DNA of 60,146 nucleotides from Xylophilus sp. (GTDB lineage: Bacteria > Pseudomonadota > Gammaproteobacteria > Burkholderiales > Burkholderiaceae_C), in the NCBI GenBank assembly GCA_009914555.1, contig WNDY01000025.1:1-60146 (forward strand), given 5' to 3'. The notes under the pieces were generated by a model, which did not search any database, was not told the origin of the DNA, and saw only the letters and a list, made by a program, of their open reading frames with translations. Below are positions 16,850-26,686 of this stretch, piece after piece. The translations under genes were made by a program, and so were the position numbers. Within the stretch, counting starts at the first letter, position 1. Every line of letters begins with the position of its first letter.

Positions 16850-18010
16850 CCAACACGGCTTCGACCGCGCGGCCGATGCGCAGCACCCGGGCGTCGGCGC
16901 CGTGCAGCCCGGCGACCGACAGGCCCACGGGCAGCGCGCCCGGCTCCCCGCAGGGCAGCGTCAGCGCGCAGCCGTCGAAGAAGTTCAGCACCGACGGGTT
17001 GCGCAGCGCGAGCGCGTTGGTGGCGGAGAACCGGTCGTCGTCCGCTTCCAGTTCCGCGAGCGGGGACGCCAGCAGCGGTACGGTCGGCAGCAGCCAGGCG
17101 TCGAAGCCCTGCAGCCGCGCGCGGGCTGGTGCAGGGCAGCCAAGCGCGCACGCTGAACCTGCCAAGCCTCGGCCGTGACCAGGCCGCCGGCGGCGTTGAT
17201 GCCCGGCAGTTCGTTCAGTTCGGGAAAGGCGAAGCGCTCGATGCGTGCGCCGCCCTCGGCCAGGCGCTGCAGCGATTGCTCGAAGGCGGCGGCCACGGCC
17301 GGCTCCAGCCCTTCGGCGACGAAGTCGTCGGTCACGTCCAGCCGCAGGCCGGCGGGCGGCACGGCCCGGGTGTCGAGCGGCTCGCCGCTCAGCACGGCGT
17401 CGAGGATCGCGCCGCGCCGTCGGCTTGAAGCCGGTCAGTCCGCAGAAGGTCGACGGGATGCGCGCCGAGCCGCCGGTGTCGGTCCCAGTGCGGCCGAGGC
17501 CAGGCCGATCGCCACCGAGGTGGCCGCGCCGACGCTCGACCCGCGGCGATGCGCGTGCCGCGGTGCGGATTGAGCCCGAGTCCGGAGAAGGCGAATTCGC
17601 TGAGGTTGGTGCGCCCAAGCAGCACCGCGCCGGCCGCGCGCAGGCGCGCGACAACCGGGGCGTCGGCGGCTGCCGGCACGTTGCCGACCAGCACGGCCGA
17701 GCCGGCCGTGGTGACCTGGCCCTGCACATTGAACAGGTCCTTGACGGAGACCGGCAGGCCGGCCAGCAGCGAAGGCGCCTGCCCGGCAGCGCGCCGTGTC
17801 GCTCGCGCGCGCCGCGGCCAGCGCGGCCGCGGCATCGACCGGCGCCACGTAGGTGCGCCCGCCGGCGGCCACGTGGTCGCCGATGCGCGCCAGGGCTTCC
17901 CCGACGAGTGCTTCGCTGGTTGTGGTTCCGCGCGCAAAGGCATCGGCCTGGGCGCGCAGCGGCGCGGTCAGCAGGGAACCGGGGGCACGGCGGCCTCGAT
18001 GAAAGAAAGA
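16836..18010 (-). pseudogene. Amidase-signature enzyme, degraded
   Basis: Pieces of an amidase-signature family hydrolase lie in order but in different frames. LLAGLPVSVKDLFNVQG carries the catalytic Lys, GSSVGAATSVA the cis-Ser, and GTDTGGSARIPSTFCGLTG the nucleophile Ser. LQGFDAWLLPTVPLLASPL and LPVGLSVAGLHG mark the C-terminal part. Frames switch by apparent single-base losses near 17800, 17540 and 17488. Family comparison indicates missing blocks after NPHRGT, between FKPTARR and ILDAVLSG (near 17415), and near 17120-17160. Several indels together make a simple sequencing error unlikely. The 3' end overlaps the rodA stop region on the opposite strand. Confidence 0.8.
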
Positions 18011-18058
18011 GCGACCAGGCGATATACCACGCGCCGCGCACGTCGATGCGCCGGCTTC

Positions 18059-18064
18059 TAGAAT
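18059..18064 (+). promoter_or_regulatory. Candidate -10 box for tldD
   Basis: TAGAAT ends 6 nt before ATG 18071. No Shine-Dalgarno sequence precedes the ATG. This matches the leaderless-type spacing seen at several other genes here. Confidence 0.4.
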
Positions 18065-18070
18065 GGCTGG

Positions 18071-19531
<1,461 letters not shown>

Positions 19532-19550
19532 GGCGGCCGCCTTCCTCTTC

Positions 19551-20316
19551 TCAATAGCCCGCGCCGGGCCGCGCAGGCGCCGAAGCCGTCGGCGCGCCGC
19601 CGAACTGCGTGCGCAGACGGCGCGCGGCGTTCACGAAGATCAGCACGTCCACGCCCACGGCCACGAAGGTGCAGCCGAGGTCGAGGTAGCGCTGCGCGAG
19701 CGCCGGGTCCGAGGTCAGCGTGCCTGCGGCCTTGCCGCTCGCGACGATGGTCTTCATCGCGCCTTCGATGGCCGCCTGCACCTCCGGGTGGCCGGGGTTG
19801 CCGCGGTGGCCGAGCGAGGCCGCGAGGTCCGCCGGGCCGATGAAGACGCCGTGCACGCCGTCGACGGCGCAGCTGGCCTCCAGGTTGGCGAGCGCGGTCG
19901 CGCTCTCGGCCTGCACCAGCAGGCAGACCTCGTCGTCGGCCGTGGCCAGGTAGTCGCCGCGCGCGCTCCATCGCGAGGCGCGGCCCACTGCGCTGCCCAC
20001 GCCGCGGATGCCGCGCGGCGGGTAGTGCGTGGCCGCGGCGACGGCACGGGCCTGCTCGGCCGTATCGACCATCGGCACCAGCAGCGTCTTCGCACCGATG
20101 TCGAGCATCTGCTTGATCAGCGCGGGACTGCCTTCGACCACGCGCACCGCGGGCTGCGACGGGTGCGGCGCCACGGCCTGCAGCGCGGCCAGCGTGCTGC
20201 GCAGGTCGTTCGGCGCATGCTCGCCGTCGATCAGCAGCCAGTCGTAGCCGGCGGTGGCGGCGGCCTCGGCGAGGTACGGGTCGGCCATGGAGAGCCACAG
20301 GCCGATCTGCGGTCGG
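19551..20316 (-). pseudogene. HpcH/HpaI-family aldolase, 5'-truncated
   Basis: From [19 protein letters not shown] onward the sequence is a good HpcH/HpaI class II pyruvate aldolase, with [12 protein letters not shown] (active His), RGIRGV and [14 protein letters not shown] (metal and pyruvate site). The usual first ~15 residues, start codon and promoter are missing. Upstream, the frame continues only as antisense of a LysR remnant. A downstream ATG (20288, MADPYL) or an upstream GTG could still start translation, so a shortened product is possible. A deletion joined this gene to the divergent LysR gene near 20313-20322. Confidence 0.7.
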
Positions 20317-20318
20317 CG

Positions 20319-20540
20319 AGGGCGGTCGACGGGCGCGGCATCGCACTGCGCTCGCTGTGGGACGTGGGGCCCCACCTGCAGGCGGGCCGGCTGGTGCAGC
20401 TGCTGCCCGACTGGCAGCAGGAGGCCAACATCTGGGCCGTGTACCCCACGCGGCTGAACCTGTCGGCCAAGGTGCGCGTGTGCGTGGAGTTCCTGCAGGA
20501 GCACTTCCGCCAGGCGCCGGGCCCGTGGGGCGGGCCCTAG
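20319..20540 (+). pseudogene. C-terminal fragment of a LysR-family regulator
   Basis: The frame ending at TAG 20538-20540 reads [20 protein letters not shown] and then [20 protein letters not shown], which is the last ~70 residues of a LysR substrate-binding domain. No helix-turn-helix or start codon is present. It abuts the truncated aldolase head to head, as expected if a divergently arranged regulator/aldolase pair lost its shared promoter region and both 5' ends in one deletion. Confidence 0.7.
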
Positions 20541-20606
20541 CATGCCGGGGCGAATTCGCGGCCGCCGAGGGGCCAGATGGCGCTGGCGTCGAGGCGGCGG
20601 CTGTGC

Positions 20607-20612
20607 TACATT
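20607..20612 (+). promoter_or_regulatory. Candidate -10 box for the aroG leader
   Basis: TACATT ends 7 nt before the leader-peptide ATG at 20620. A partial -35 (CTGGCG) lies 18 nt upstream. No Shine-Dalgarno sequence precedes the ATG, so the leader peptide itself may be translated from a leaderless transcript. Confidence 0.4.
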
Positions 20613-20619
20613 GGCCGCC

Positions 20620-20691
20620 ATGGTTTCCCGCGCTTTCGCCTACTTCTACTTTTGGTTCTTGGTCCCAGGCGGACGAGAGGCGAGCGCGTAG
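20620..20691 (+). CDS. Aromatic-amino-acid-rich leader peptide of aroG (attenuator)
   Basis: A 23-codon ORF lies 102 nt upstream of aroG. Codons 6-13 (20635-20658) read FAYFYFWF: four Phe, two Tyr and one Trp in eight codons. A GC-rich hairpin with a T run follows at 20715-20749. This is the classical arrangement of ribosome-mediated attenuation, and the codons match the three end products of the pathway that AroG begins. GGCGG at 20668-20672 could pair with CCGCC at 20716-20720 as an antiterminator. The ORF has no Shine-Dalgarno sequence but a -10-like box 7 nt upstream. Confidence 0.85.
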   Translation: MVSRAFAYFYFWFLVPGGREASA

Positions 20692-20714
20692 GCACCCGAA
20701 ACCTCCCGAAGACA

Positions 20715-20749
20715 ACCGCCGCAGCTGCAAAAGCCCGGCGGTTTTTCTT
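20715..20749 (+). terminator. Rho-independent attenuator before aroG
   Basis: ACCGCCG (20715-20721) pairs with CGGCGGT (20736-20742) and is followed directly by TTTTTCTTT. It lies between the leader peptide stop (20691) and the aroG start (20794), so it should end transcription when aromatic amino acids are plentiful. The alternative pairing that would relieve it is inferred, not proven. Confidence 0.8.
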
Positions 20750-20793
20750 TGCCCGCCTTCACACCCACATCATCCACGACTCCTGGAGCTTCC

Positions 20794-21936
20794 ATGACCG
20801 CCAAAGTCCACCAGCCCGCCAGCGACAGCTGGTATGCGCCGTCCGTCGAAAAAACCGGCCAGACCGACAACGAACGCATCCAGGAAATCACCGTGCTGCC
20901 GCCTCCCGAACACCTGATCCGCTTCTTCCCCATCCGTGGCACGGCCACCGAGTCGCTGATCGCGCAGACGCGGCGCAACATCCACGAGATCATCGCGGGG
21001 CGCGACGACCGGCTGCTGGTGGTGGTGGGTCCGTGCTCGATCCACGATCCGAAGGCCGCGGTCGAATACGCCGAGCGCCTCGTGGAGGAGCGCAGGAAGT
21101 ACGCCGACACGCTGGAGATCGTGATGCGCGTCTATTTCGAGAAGCCGCGCACCACCGTGGGCTGGAAGGGCCTCATCAACGACCCCTACCTCGACGAGAG
21201 CTTCCGCATCGACGAGGGACTGCGCATCGCGCGCCAACTGCTCATCGAGATCAACCGCCTGGGCCTGCCGGCTGGCAGCGAGTTCCTCGACGTGATCTCG
21301 CCGCAGTACATCGGCGACCTGATCTCCTGGGGCGCGATCGGCGCGCGCACCACCGAAAGCCAGGTGCACCGCGAGCTGGCCTCGGGCATCTCGGCGCCGA
21401 TCGGCTTCAAGAACGGCACCGACGGCAACATCCGCATCGCCACCGACGCGATCCAGGCTGCCGCGCGCGGCCACCATTTCCTCTCGGTGCACAAGAACGG
21501 CCAGGTCGCGATCGTGCAGACCCGCGGCAACAAGGACTGCCACGTGATCCTGCGCGGCGGCAAGGCGCCCAACTACGACGCCGACAGCGTCGCCACCGCC
21601 TGCCAGCAACTGACCGCGGCCCACCTGCCGGCTACGCTGATGGTCGACTGCAGCCATGCCAACAGCAGCAAGCAGCACCAGCGCCAGATCGATGTGGCGC
21701 GCGACATCGCGGGCCAGGTCGCGGGCGGCTCGTGCAACATCTTCGGCCTGATGGTCGAGAGCCACCTCAAGGCCGGCGCGCAGAAGTTCTCGCCGGGCAA
21801 GGACGACGTGGCCGCGCTGGCCTATGGCCAGAGCATCACCGACGCCTGCCTGGGCTGGGACGATTCGCAGGACGTGCTCGCGCTGCTGTCCGAAGCGGTG
21901 CAGACGCGCCGCGACGCGGTCCGCGCTGCAGCCTAG
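20794..21936 (+). CDS. aroG: 3-deoxy-7-phosphoheptulonate (DAHP) synthase, class I
   Basis: This enzyme condenses phosphoenolpyruvate and erythrose 4-phosphate, the first step of aromatic amino acid synthesis. At 380 residues it is an AroF/G/H-type class I enzyme. Motifs include VVVGPCSIHDPKAA, MRVYFEKPRTTVGWKG, GFKNGTDGN, ILRGGKAPNYD and MVDCSHANSSKQ. ATG 20794 has GGAG about 6 nt upstream. A longer in-frame reading from 20749 would begin inside the leader region and is rejected. Feedback type (Phe, Tyr or Trp) cannot be told with confidence. Expression appears controlled by the upstream attenuator. Confidence 0.95.
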   Translation: MTAKVHQPASDSWYAPSVEKTGQTDNERIQEITVLPPPEHLIRFFPIRGTATESLIAQTRRNIHEIIAGRDDRLLVVVGPCSIHDPKAAVEYAERLVEERRKYADTLEIVMRVYFEKPRTTVGWKGLINDPYLDESFRIDEGLRIARQLLIEINRLGLPAGSEFLDVISPQYIGDLISWGAIGARTTESQVHRELASGISAPIGFKNGTDGNIRIATDAIQAAARGHHFLSVHKNGQVAIVQTRGNKDCHVILRGGKAPNYDADSVATACQQLTAAHLPATLMVDCSHANSSKQHQRQIDVARDIAGQVAGGSCNIFGLMVESHLKAGAQKFSPGKDDVAALAYGQSITDACLGWDDSQDVLALLSEAVQTRRDAVRAAA

Positions 21937-21997
21937 GGGATATACGCTCACAGCGCTTGAGTGAAAAGCGCTGTGAGCGTATAGGGCTGGGAGTATA
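21935..21997. repeat. Intergenic element copy 3 with an 18-bp perfect hairpin
   Basis: The whole spacer between the convergent aroG and mpl genes is this element. Arms 21941-21958 (TATACGCTCACAGCGCTT) and 21966-21983 are perfectly complementary around a 7-nt loop. The flanks are AGGGGATATA and GGGAGTATA, the latter touching the mpl stop codon. No T run follows on either strand, but such a stem may end or stabilise both transcripts. The AGCGCTT/AAGCGCT core recalls a common Comamonadaceae intergenic repeat, from memory. Confidence 0.75.
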
Positions 21998-23377
21998 TTA
22001 GGCAGCTCGCGTCGCGAGTGCGTCGAGCAGCTTGCCGTGGATGCCGCCGAAGCCGCCATTGCTCATGCAGACCACCTGGTCGCCCGGGCGCGCGGCGGCA
22101 GCGACCCGCGCCACGAGCGCCTCGACCGATCCGGCCGTCACCGCGCGGCCGCCGAGCGGCGCGAGCGCGGCCGCCGCGTCCCAGTCGAGCCCGCCGGTGT
22201 GGCAGAAGGCGAGGTCGGCCGCCTCCAGGCTCCAGGGCAGCTGGGCTTTCATGGTGCCGAGCTTCATCGTGTTGCTGCGCGGCTCGAACACCGCGAGGAT
22301 GCGCGTGCCAGGGCCGACGCGCCGCCGCAGCCCGTCGAGCGTGGTACGGATCGCCGTCGGATGGTGGGCGAAGTCGTCGTACACGGTGACGCCGCCGGCC
22401 GTGCCGCGAACCTCCATGCGCCGGCGCACGTTGCGGAAGGCGGACAGCGCCGCGGCCGCCTCGGCCGGATCGACGCCCACGTGCTCTGCCGCCGCGATCG
22501 CCGCGAGCGCGTTCAACTGGTTGTGCACGCCGCCGAGCGCCCAGTCCACCGTGCCCACGCGCGCGCCGCGCCGCAGCACGTCGAAGCGGTGCGGCTCGCC
22601 CTCGGCCGTGAAGTCGCTCGCCGCCGCGCCGAAGCTCGCCACTTCGCTCCAGCAGCCCTGGCCGAGTACGCGCGCCAGGCTTTCCTCCAGCCCGTTGACG
22701 ACGATGCGGCCGGTGGACGGCACGGTGCGCACCAGGTGGTGGAACTGCCGCTCGATCGCCGCGAGATCCTCGAAGATGTCGGCGTGGTCGAACTCCAGGT
22801 TGTTCAGCACCGCCGTGCGCGGGCGGTAGTGCACGAACTTGCTGCGCTTGGCGAAGAAGGCGGTGTCGTATTCGTCGGCCTCGATGACGAAGGCATTCTG
22901 CGAGCCCAGCCTCGCCGAGACGCCGAAGTCCAGCGGTACGCCGCCGACCAGGAATCCCGGCTGCCGGCCCGCGCGCTCCAGCGCCCAGGCCAGCATCGAT
23001 GTCGTGGTGGTCTTGCCGTGCGTGCCGGCCACGGCCAGCACGTGGCGGCCCTGGAGCACGTGCTCGGCGAGCCACTGCGGGCCGCTGGTGTAGCGCGCGC
23101 CGGTGTCGAGGATCGCTTCCATCAGCGGGAACTTCGGCGTCCCATCGTCCAGCCTTGTACGGCTCACCACGTTGCCGACCACGAACACGTCGGGCTTCAG
23201 CGCCAGCTGGTCGGCACCATAGCCCTCGATCAGATCGATGCCGAGCGCGCGCAACTGGTCGCTCATGGGCGGGTAGACGCCGGCGTCGCAGCCGGTGACC
23301 TGGTGGCCGGCCTCGCGGGCCAGCGCGGCCGCGCCGCCCATGAAGGTGCCGCAGATGCCGAGGATGTGGATATGCAT
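21998..23377 (-). CDS. mpl: Mpl, murein tripeptide ligase
   Basis: Mpl joins recycled L-Ala-gamma-D-Glu-meso-DAP to UDP-N-acetylmuramate. This is a Mur-ligase fold of ~459 residues: HILGICGTFMGGAAALA (N-terminal Rossmann), AGTHGKTTTTSMLAWALE (P-loop, residues ~105), EADEYDTAFF, NNLEFDHADIF, YDDFAHHPTAI and FEPRSNTMKLG. ATG 23377 (MHIHIL) fits the family and has TAGAAT 8 nt upstream. ATG 23419 overlaps the upstream ABC gene stop (ATGA) and would add 14 unconserved residues. Confidence 0.93.
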   Translation of the reverse strand: MHIHILGICGTFMGGAAALAREAGHQVTGCDAGVYPPMSDQLRALGIDLIEGYGADQLALKPDVFVVGNVVSRTRLDDGTPKFPLMEAILDTGARYTSGPQWLAEHVLQGRHVLAVAGTHGKTTTTSMLAWALERAGRQPGFLVGGVPLDFGVSARLGSQNAFVIEADEYDTAFFAKRSKFVHYRPRTAVLNNLEFDHADIFEDLAAIERQFHHLVRTVPSTGRIVVNGLEESLARVLGQGCWSEVASFGAAASDFTAEGEPHRFDVLRRGARVGTVDWALGGVHNQLNALAAIAAAEHVGVDPAEAAAALSAFRNVRRRMEVRGTAGGVTVYDDFAHHPTAIRTTLDGLRRRVGPGTRILAVFEPRSNTMKLGTMKAQLPWSLEAADLAFCHTGGLDWDAAAALAPLGGRAVTAGSVEALVARVAAAARPGDQVVCMSNGGFGGIHGKLLDALATRAA

Positions 23378-23385
23378 GGGCCGCG

Positions 23386-23391
23386 ATTCTA
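23386..23391 (-). promoter_or_regulatory. Candidate -10 box for mpl
   Basis: TAGAAT on the minus strand ends 8 nt before ATG 23377, without a Shine-Dalgarno sequence. It supports the shorter Mpl start and a leaderless-type transcript. The -35 is not recognisable. Confidence 0.35.
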
Positions 23392-23415
23392 GGTTGCCGC
23401 CCCACGCGGCCGTGC

Positions 23416-24738
23416 TCATGCCGGCGTCTCGTCGCCCGTGGGCAGGCGCAGGACACGGGTGCGGAAGTCGTACTCGAACACTTCGCCGTGGCGGGCCCAG
23501 GTGATGGCCGTGCGCAGCACGCCGGCGGCTTCGACGGCACCGAGCCGCTCGTCCAGCAGGCGCAGGAACGGCGCGTCCGGTAGCTCACCCTCGGGCTCCT
23601 GCTCCAGACTGTGGCGGATGTGGGCGACGAGCGGAACGCGGGCCAGCAGCTGCTGGCCGAAGAGGTTCTGGCGCAGGCCGTGCGGCCCGTCAACGTACCG
23701 CCGGCCCAGGGGCGTGATCTGCAGGTCGCCGTCCGCGAGCGCCGCCAGGCCGAGCTGGGCCAGCGCGTGGGCCGCGGGCAGCAGGTCGGCGTCCGCGAGG
23801 CCGGCCTCCTCGGCCAGCCGCGGCAGGTCGGCGCGCCCGCCGAACGGCGGCCCGGCCAGCAGCTCCAGCAGGCCGTCCATGCGCGCCACGTCGGCGGCGG
23901 GCAGGCGGTCGGTGAGCGTGGCGCGTGCGGACGGCTCTGCCGGCGCCGCGCCGGCCGCGGGGCGCGCCGCGCTGGCCGTCATGAGCGCATAGACCTCGTC
24001 GACCAGCGCGCGCACCTGGACGCCGTCCGCATCGCGCGGGCGCGGCAGCGGAATGGCCCGCTCGCAGCGGATGCGGCCCGGGTCCCGGGCGAGGATCAGC
24101 ACGCGGTCGGCCATCACCACCGCCTCTTCGATGCTGTGCGAGACCACGAGCATGGCCCGGGTGGGCATGCTGCCGCCGTGCCACAGTTCCAGGATGTCTT
24201 CGCGCAGGCGCTCGCCGGTGAGCACATCGAGCGCGGAGAAGGCTTCGTCCATGAGCAGCACGTCGGGGCCGGTCACCAGCGCGCGGGCGATGCCCACGCG
24301 CTGGCGCATGCCGCCCGAGAGTTCGCGTGGCAGCGCGCCCTCGAAGCCCGCCAGGCCGATCAGCGCGATGGCGTCGGCCGCCCGCCCGGCGCGCGCGGCC
24401 TGCGGCACGCCGCGCGCCTCCAGCCCCAGCTCCACGTTCTGCTGCACCGTGAGCCAGGGGAACAGCGCGAACGACTGGAACACCATGCCGATCCCGCGCG
24501 CCGGGCCGTACAGCGGCTGGCCGCGGTAGCGCACCTCGCCGCGGTCCGCCGGCACGAGTCCCGCCATGATCCGCAGCAGCGTGCTCTTGCCCGAGCCGGA
24601 CGGGCCCAGCAGGGCGACGATCTCCCCCTCTCGCAGCGTGAAATCGACCTGCTGGAGCACCGGGCGCTCGCGTCCATCGGAGGAGCGGAACGTCTTGTCC
24701 ACGCCGCGGAGTTCGAGGATGGGTGGGGGCTGCGTCAT
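23416..24738 (-). CDS. NitT/TauT-type ABC ATPase with C-terminal AAA-associated domain
   Basis: Residues ~1-240 form an ABC ATPase: Walker A GPSGSGKST, Q-loop VFQSFALFPWLTV, signature LSGGMRQRV, Walker B VLLMDEAFSALD, switch VVSHSIEEAV. Residues ~290-435 form a winged-helix-like extension seen in some nitrate/sulfonate-type ATPases (DLPRLAEEAGLADADLLPAA). The substrate is unknown. The start codon lies 17 nt after the permease stop, so both are one operon. No binding protein is encoded nearby. Confidence 0.85.
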   Translation of the reverse strand: MTQPPPILELRGVDKTFRSSDGRERPVLQQVDFTLREGEIVALLGPSGSGKSTLLRIMAGLVPADRGEVRYRGQPLYGPARGIGMVFQSFALFPWLTVQQNVELGLEARGVPQAARAGRAADAIALIGLAGFEGALPRELSGGMRQRVGIARALVTGPDVLLMDEAFSALDVLTGERLREDILELWHGGSMPTRAMLVVSHSIEEAVVMADRVLILARDPGRIRCERAIPLPRPRDADGVQVRALVDEVYALMTASAARPAAGAAPAEPSARATLTDRLPAADVARMDGLLELLAGPPFGGRADLPRLAEEAGLADADLLPAAHALAQLGLAALADGDLQITPLGRRYVDGPHGLRQNLFGQQLLARVPLVAHIRHSLEQEPEGELPDAPFLRLLDERLGAVEAAGVLRTAITWARHGEVFEYDFRTRVLRLPTGDETPA

Positions 24739-24755
24739 GGCGGCAACGGCTCCGG

Positions 24756-26477
24756 TCAGGAATGCATGCGGTCTTCGGCCAGGCGGTACAGACGCCGCCA
24801 GAGGAAACGGTTGAGCCCCATCACGAACACCACCATCACGCCGATGCCCAGCGCGATGCGCGGGAAGTCGCCGGCCGCCGTCATCTGCGCGATGTAGCTG
24901 CCCAGGCCCTTGGCCTGCAGCGTGGTGTCGCCCCAGGTGACGTACTCGGCCACGATGCTGGCGTTCCACGAGCCGCCGCTGGCGGTGATGGCGCCGGTGA
25001 CGAAGCTCGGGAACACGGCCGGCAGCAGGTAGCGCTTCCAGCGCAGCCAGCCCGACAGGCCCAGGTTGCGGGCGGCCAGGCGCAGCTCGTCCGGAATGCC
25101 TGATGCGCCGGCGATCACGTTGAAGAGGATGTACCACTGCGTGCCCAGAATCATGAGCGGCGAGAGCCACACGTCCGGGTCGAGCCTCCAGCGCACGACC
25201 AGCATCACCGCCAGCGGGAAGAACAGGTTGGCCGGGAACGCCGCGAGGAACTGCGCCACCGCCTGCAGCCGGCCCGACCAGCGCGGATCCATGCCGATCC
25301 ACACGCCCACGGGCACCCAGACCACGGCCGCCAGGGCGATCAGCACCAGCACGCGCAGCAGCGTGCAGCCGCCCAGGACGAAGACGTGCGCCACCTCCTG
25401 CCAGCCCACCTCCGCATGCACGAACTGCGCGAGCCGCGCGGCGGCGAGCAGCACGCCGGCGGCCAGCACCGCGTCCCACGCGCGTTCGGCACGGCCCGAG
25501 GGCGCGCGCGGCCGCGCGCGGATCGAGGTGCCGTCGTGGCGCAGCCGCGACAGTGTCAGCGTGCGCGCCAGCTGCAGCCGGCACCAGCCGGCCAGGGCCT
25601 GCACGGCGCGCGCGCGGCGCAGCCAGTCCAGCAGCCACGAGCGCGAGGAGGCGCCGTCGCCGCTCTCCTCGAAGCGGAACTTGTCGGCCCAGGCCACCAG
25701 CGGGCGGAACAGCAGCTGGTCGTACAGCAGGATCGCCGCCAGCATGCAGGCGATGGCCCAGCCGATGGCGGCGAGGTCGCGGGCCTCGATGGCCAGCGCG
25801 ATGTACGAGCCTACGCCGGGCAGCTTGATGTCCCGGTGGGCGACCGAAATCGCCTCGGAGGCCACCACGAAGAACCAGCCGCCGGACATGGACATCATCA
25901 TGTTCCAGAGCAGGCCCGGCATGGCGAAGGGCAACTCCAGCCGCCAGAAGCGCTGCCAGCCCGAGAGCTGGAACACCCGCGCGGCCTCCTGCAGTTCCGC
26001 CGGCACGGTGCGCAGCGACTGGTAGAGGCTGAAGGCCATGTTCCAGGCCTGCGAGGTGAAGATCGCGAAGATGGCCGCACACTCCACGCCCAGCAGGCTG
26101 CCCGGGAAGAGCGCGATGAAGCCCGTCACCGTGATCGACAGGAAGCCCAGGATGGGAATGGACTGCAGCACGTCCAGCAGCGGCACCAGCACGCGTTCGG
26201 CCAGCCGGCAGCGCGCGGTCAGCACGGCGAACGCCGCGCTGAACACCAGCGCTCCACCCAGGGCGATGAACATCCGCAGTGTGGTGCGCAGCAGGTAGTA
26301 CGGCAGCTGCCGCGGCGCCAGCGACAGCGGCAGCGCCTGGCCCACGTGGAAGGGTTGCGCCATCTGCTGCGCGCCGTAGGCCAGCAGCACCAGGCCGGCC
26401 AGCACCAGCGGCAGCAACGCCCAGTCCCACCGGTTCGGCGACACGTCCACGATCTGGCGGGGAAGGAGAGGATGCAT
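24756..26477 (-). CDS. ABC transporter permease with two fused BPD modules
   Basis: The protein has 573 residues and two binding-protein-dependent transport permease modules in tandem. The first has its EAA-like loop at [20 protein letters not shown], the second at [20 protein letters not shown]. An Arg-rich cytoplasmic linker (residues ~280-335) joins them. Each module has five to six membrane helices, so the single chain can replace a permease dimer. With the downstream ATPase it resembles NitT/TauT systems; the substrate cannot be assigned. Confidence 0.85.
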   Translation of the reverse strand: MHPLLPRQIVDVSPNRWDWALLPLVLAGLVLLAYGAQQMAQPFHVGQALPLSLAPRQLPYYLLRTTLRMFIALGGALVFSAAFAVLTARCRLAERVLVPLLDVLQSIPILGFLSITVTGFIALFPGSLLGVECAAIFAIFTSQAWNMAFSLYQSLRTVPAELQEAARVFQLSGWQRFWRLELPFAMPGLLWNMMMSMSGGWFFVVASEAISVAHRDIKLPGVGSYIALAIEARDLAAIGWAIACMLAAILLYDQLLFRPLVAWADKFRFEESGDGASSRSWLLDWLRRARAVQALAGWCRLQLARTLTLSRLRHDGTSIRARPRAPSGRAERAWDAVLAAGVLLAAARLAQFVHAEVGWQEVAHVFVLGGCTLLRVLVLIALAAVVWVPVGVWIGMDPRWSGRLQAVAQFLAAFPANLFFPLAVMLVVRWRLDPDVWLSPLMILGTQWYILFNVIAGASGIPDELRLAARNLGLSGWLRWKRYLLPAVFPSFVTGAITASGGSWNASIVAEYVTWGDTTLQAKGLGSYIAQMTAAGDFPRIALGIGVMVVFVMGLNRFLWRRLYRLAEDRMHS

Positions 26478-26594
26478 GGCGATGCTGCAAGCCTAAGCGT
26501 TTTTCATGCCGGCCGTTCTTCTCGCCGCGGCCGGGCAGATGCCGGCTCCAGCAGCCACCAAAACGTCTTGAACCATCCGAAAAAGCCGATATGA

Positions 26595-26621
26595 TTGGCA
26601 CTCGTGCAGTCAGAGTGCTAA
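26595..26621 (+). promoter_or_regulatory. CIRCE operator of groESL
   Basis: TTGGCACTC-N9-GAGTGCTAA matches the CIRCE consensus (TTAGCACTC-N9-GAGTGCTAA) with one change in the left arm. It lies about 65 nt before groES and should bind the HrcA repressor. It probably overlaps a weak promoter. Confidence 0.9.
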
Positions 26622-26686
26622 CAAAGACACTTTGGTTCTGTACCTCAATACAAATCTCACCTCACCAATTGTTCACAGGAGATGCA

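Noticed and set aside
23416..26601. Single 1061-codon minus frame apparently joining permease and ATPase
   Set aside because: The permease is in a different frame (24756-26477). The N-terminal part of the long frame is shadow sequence; only the part from 24738 is the ATPase.
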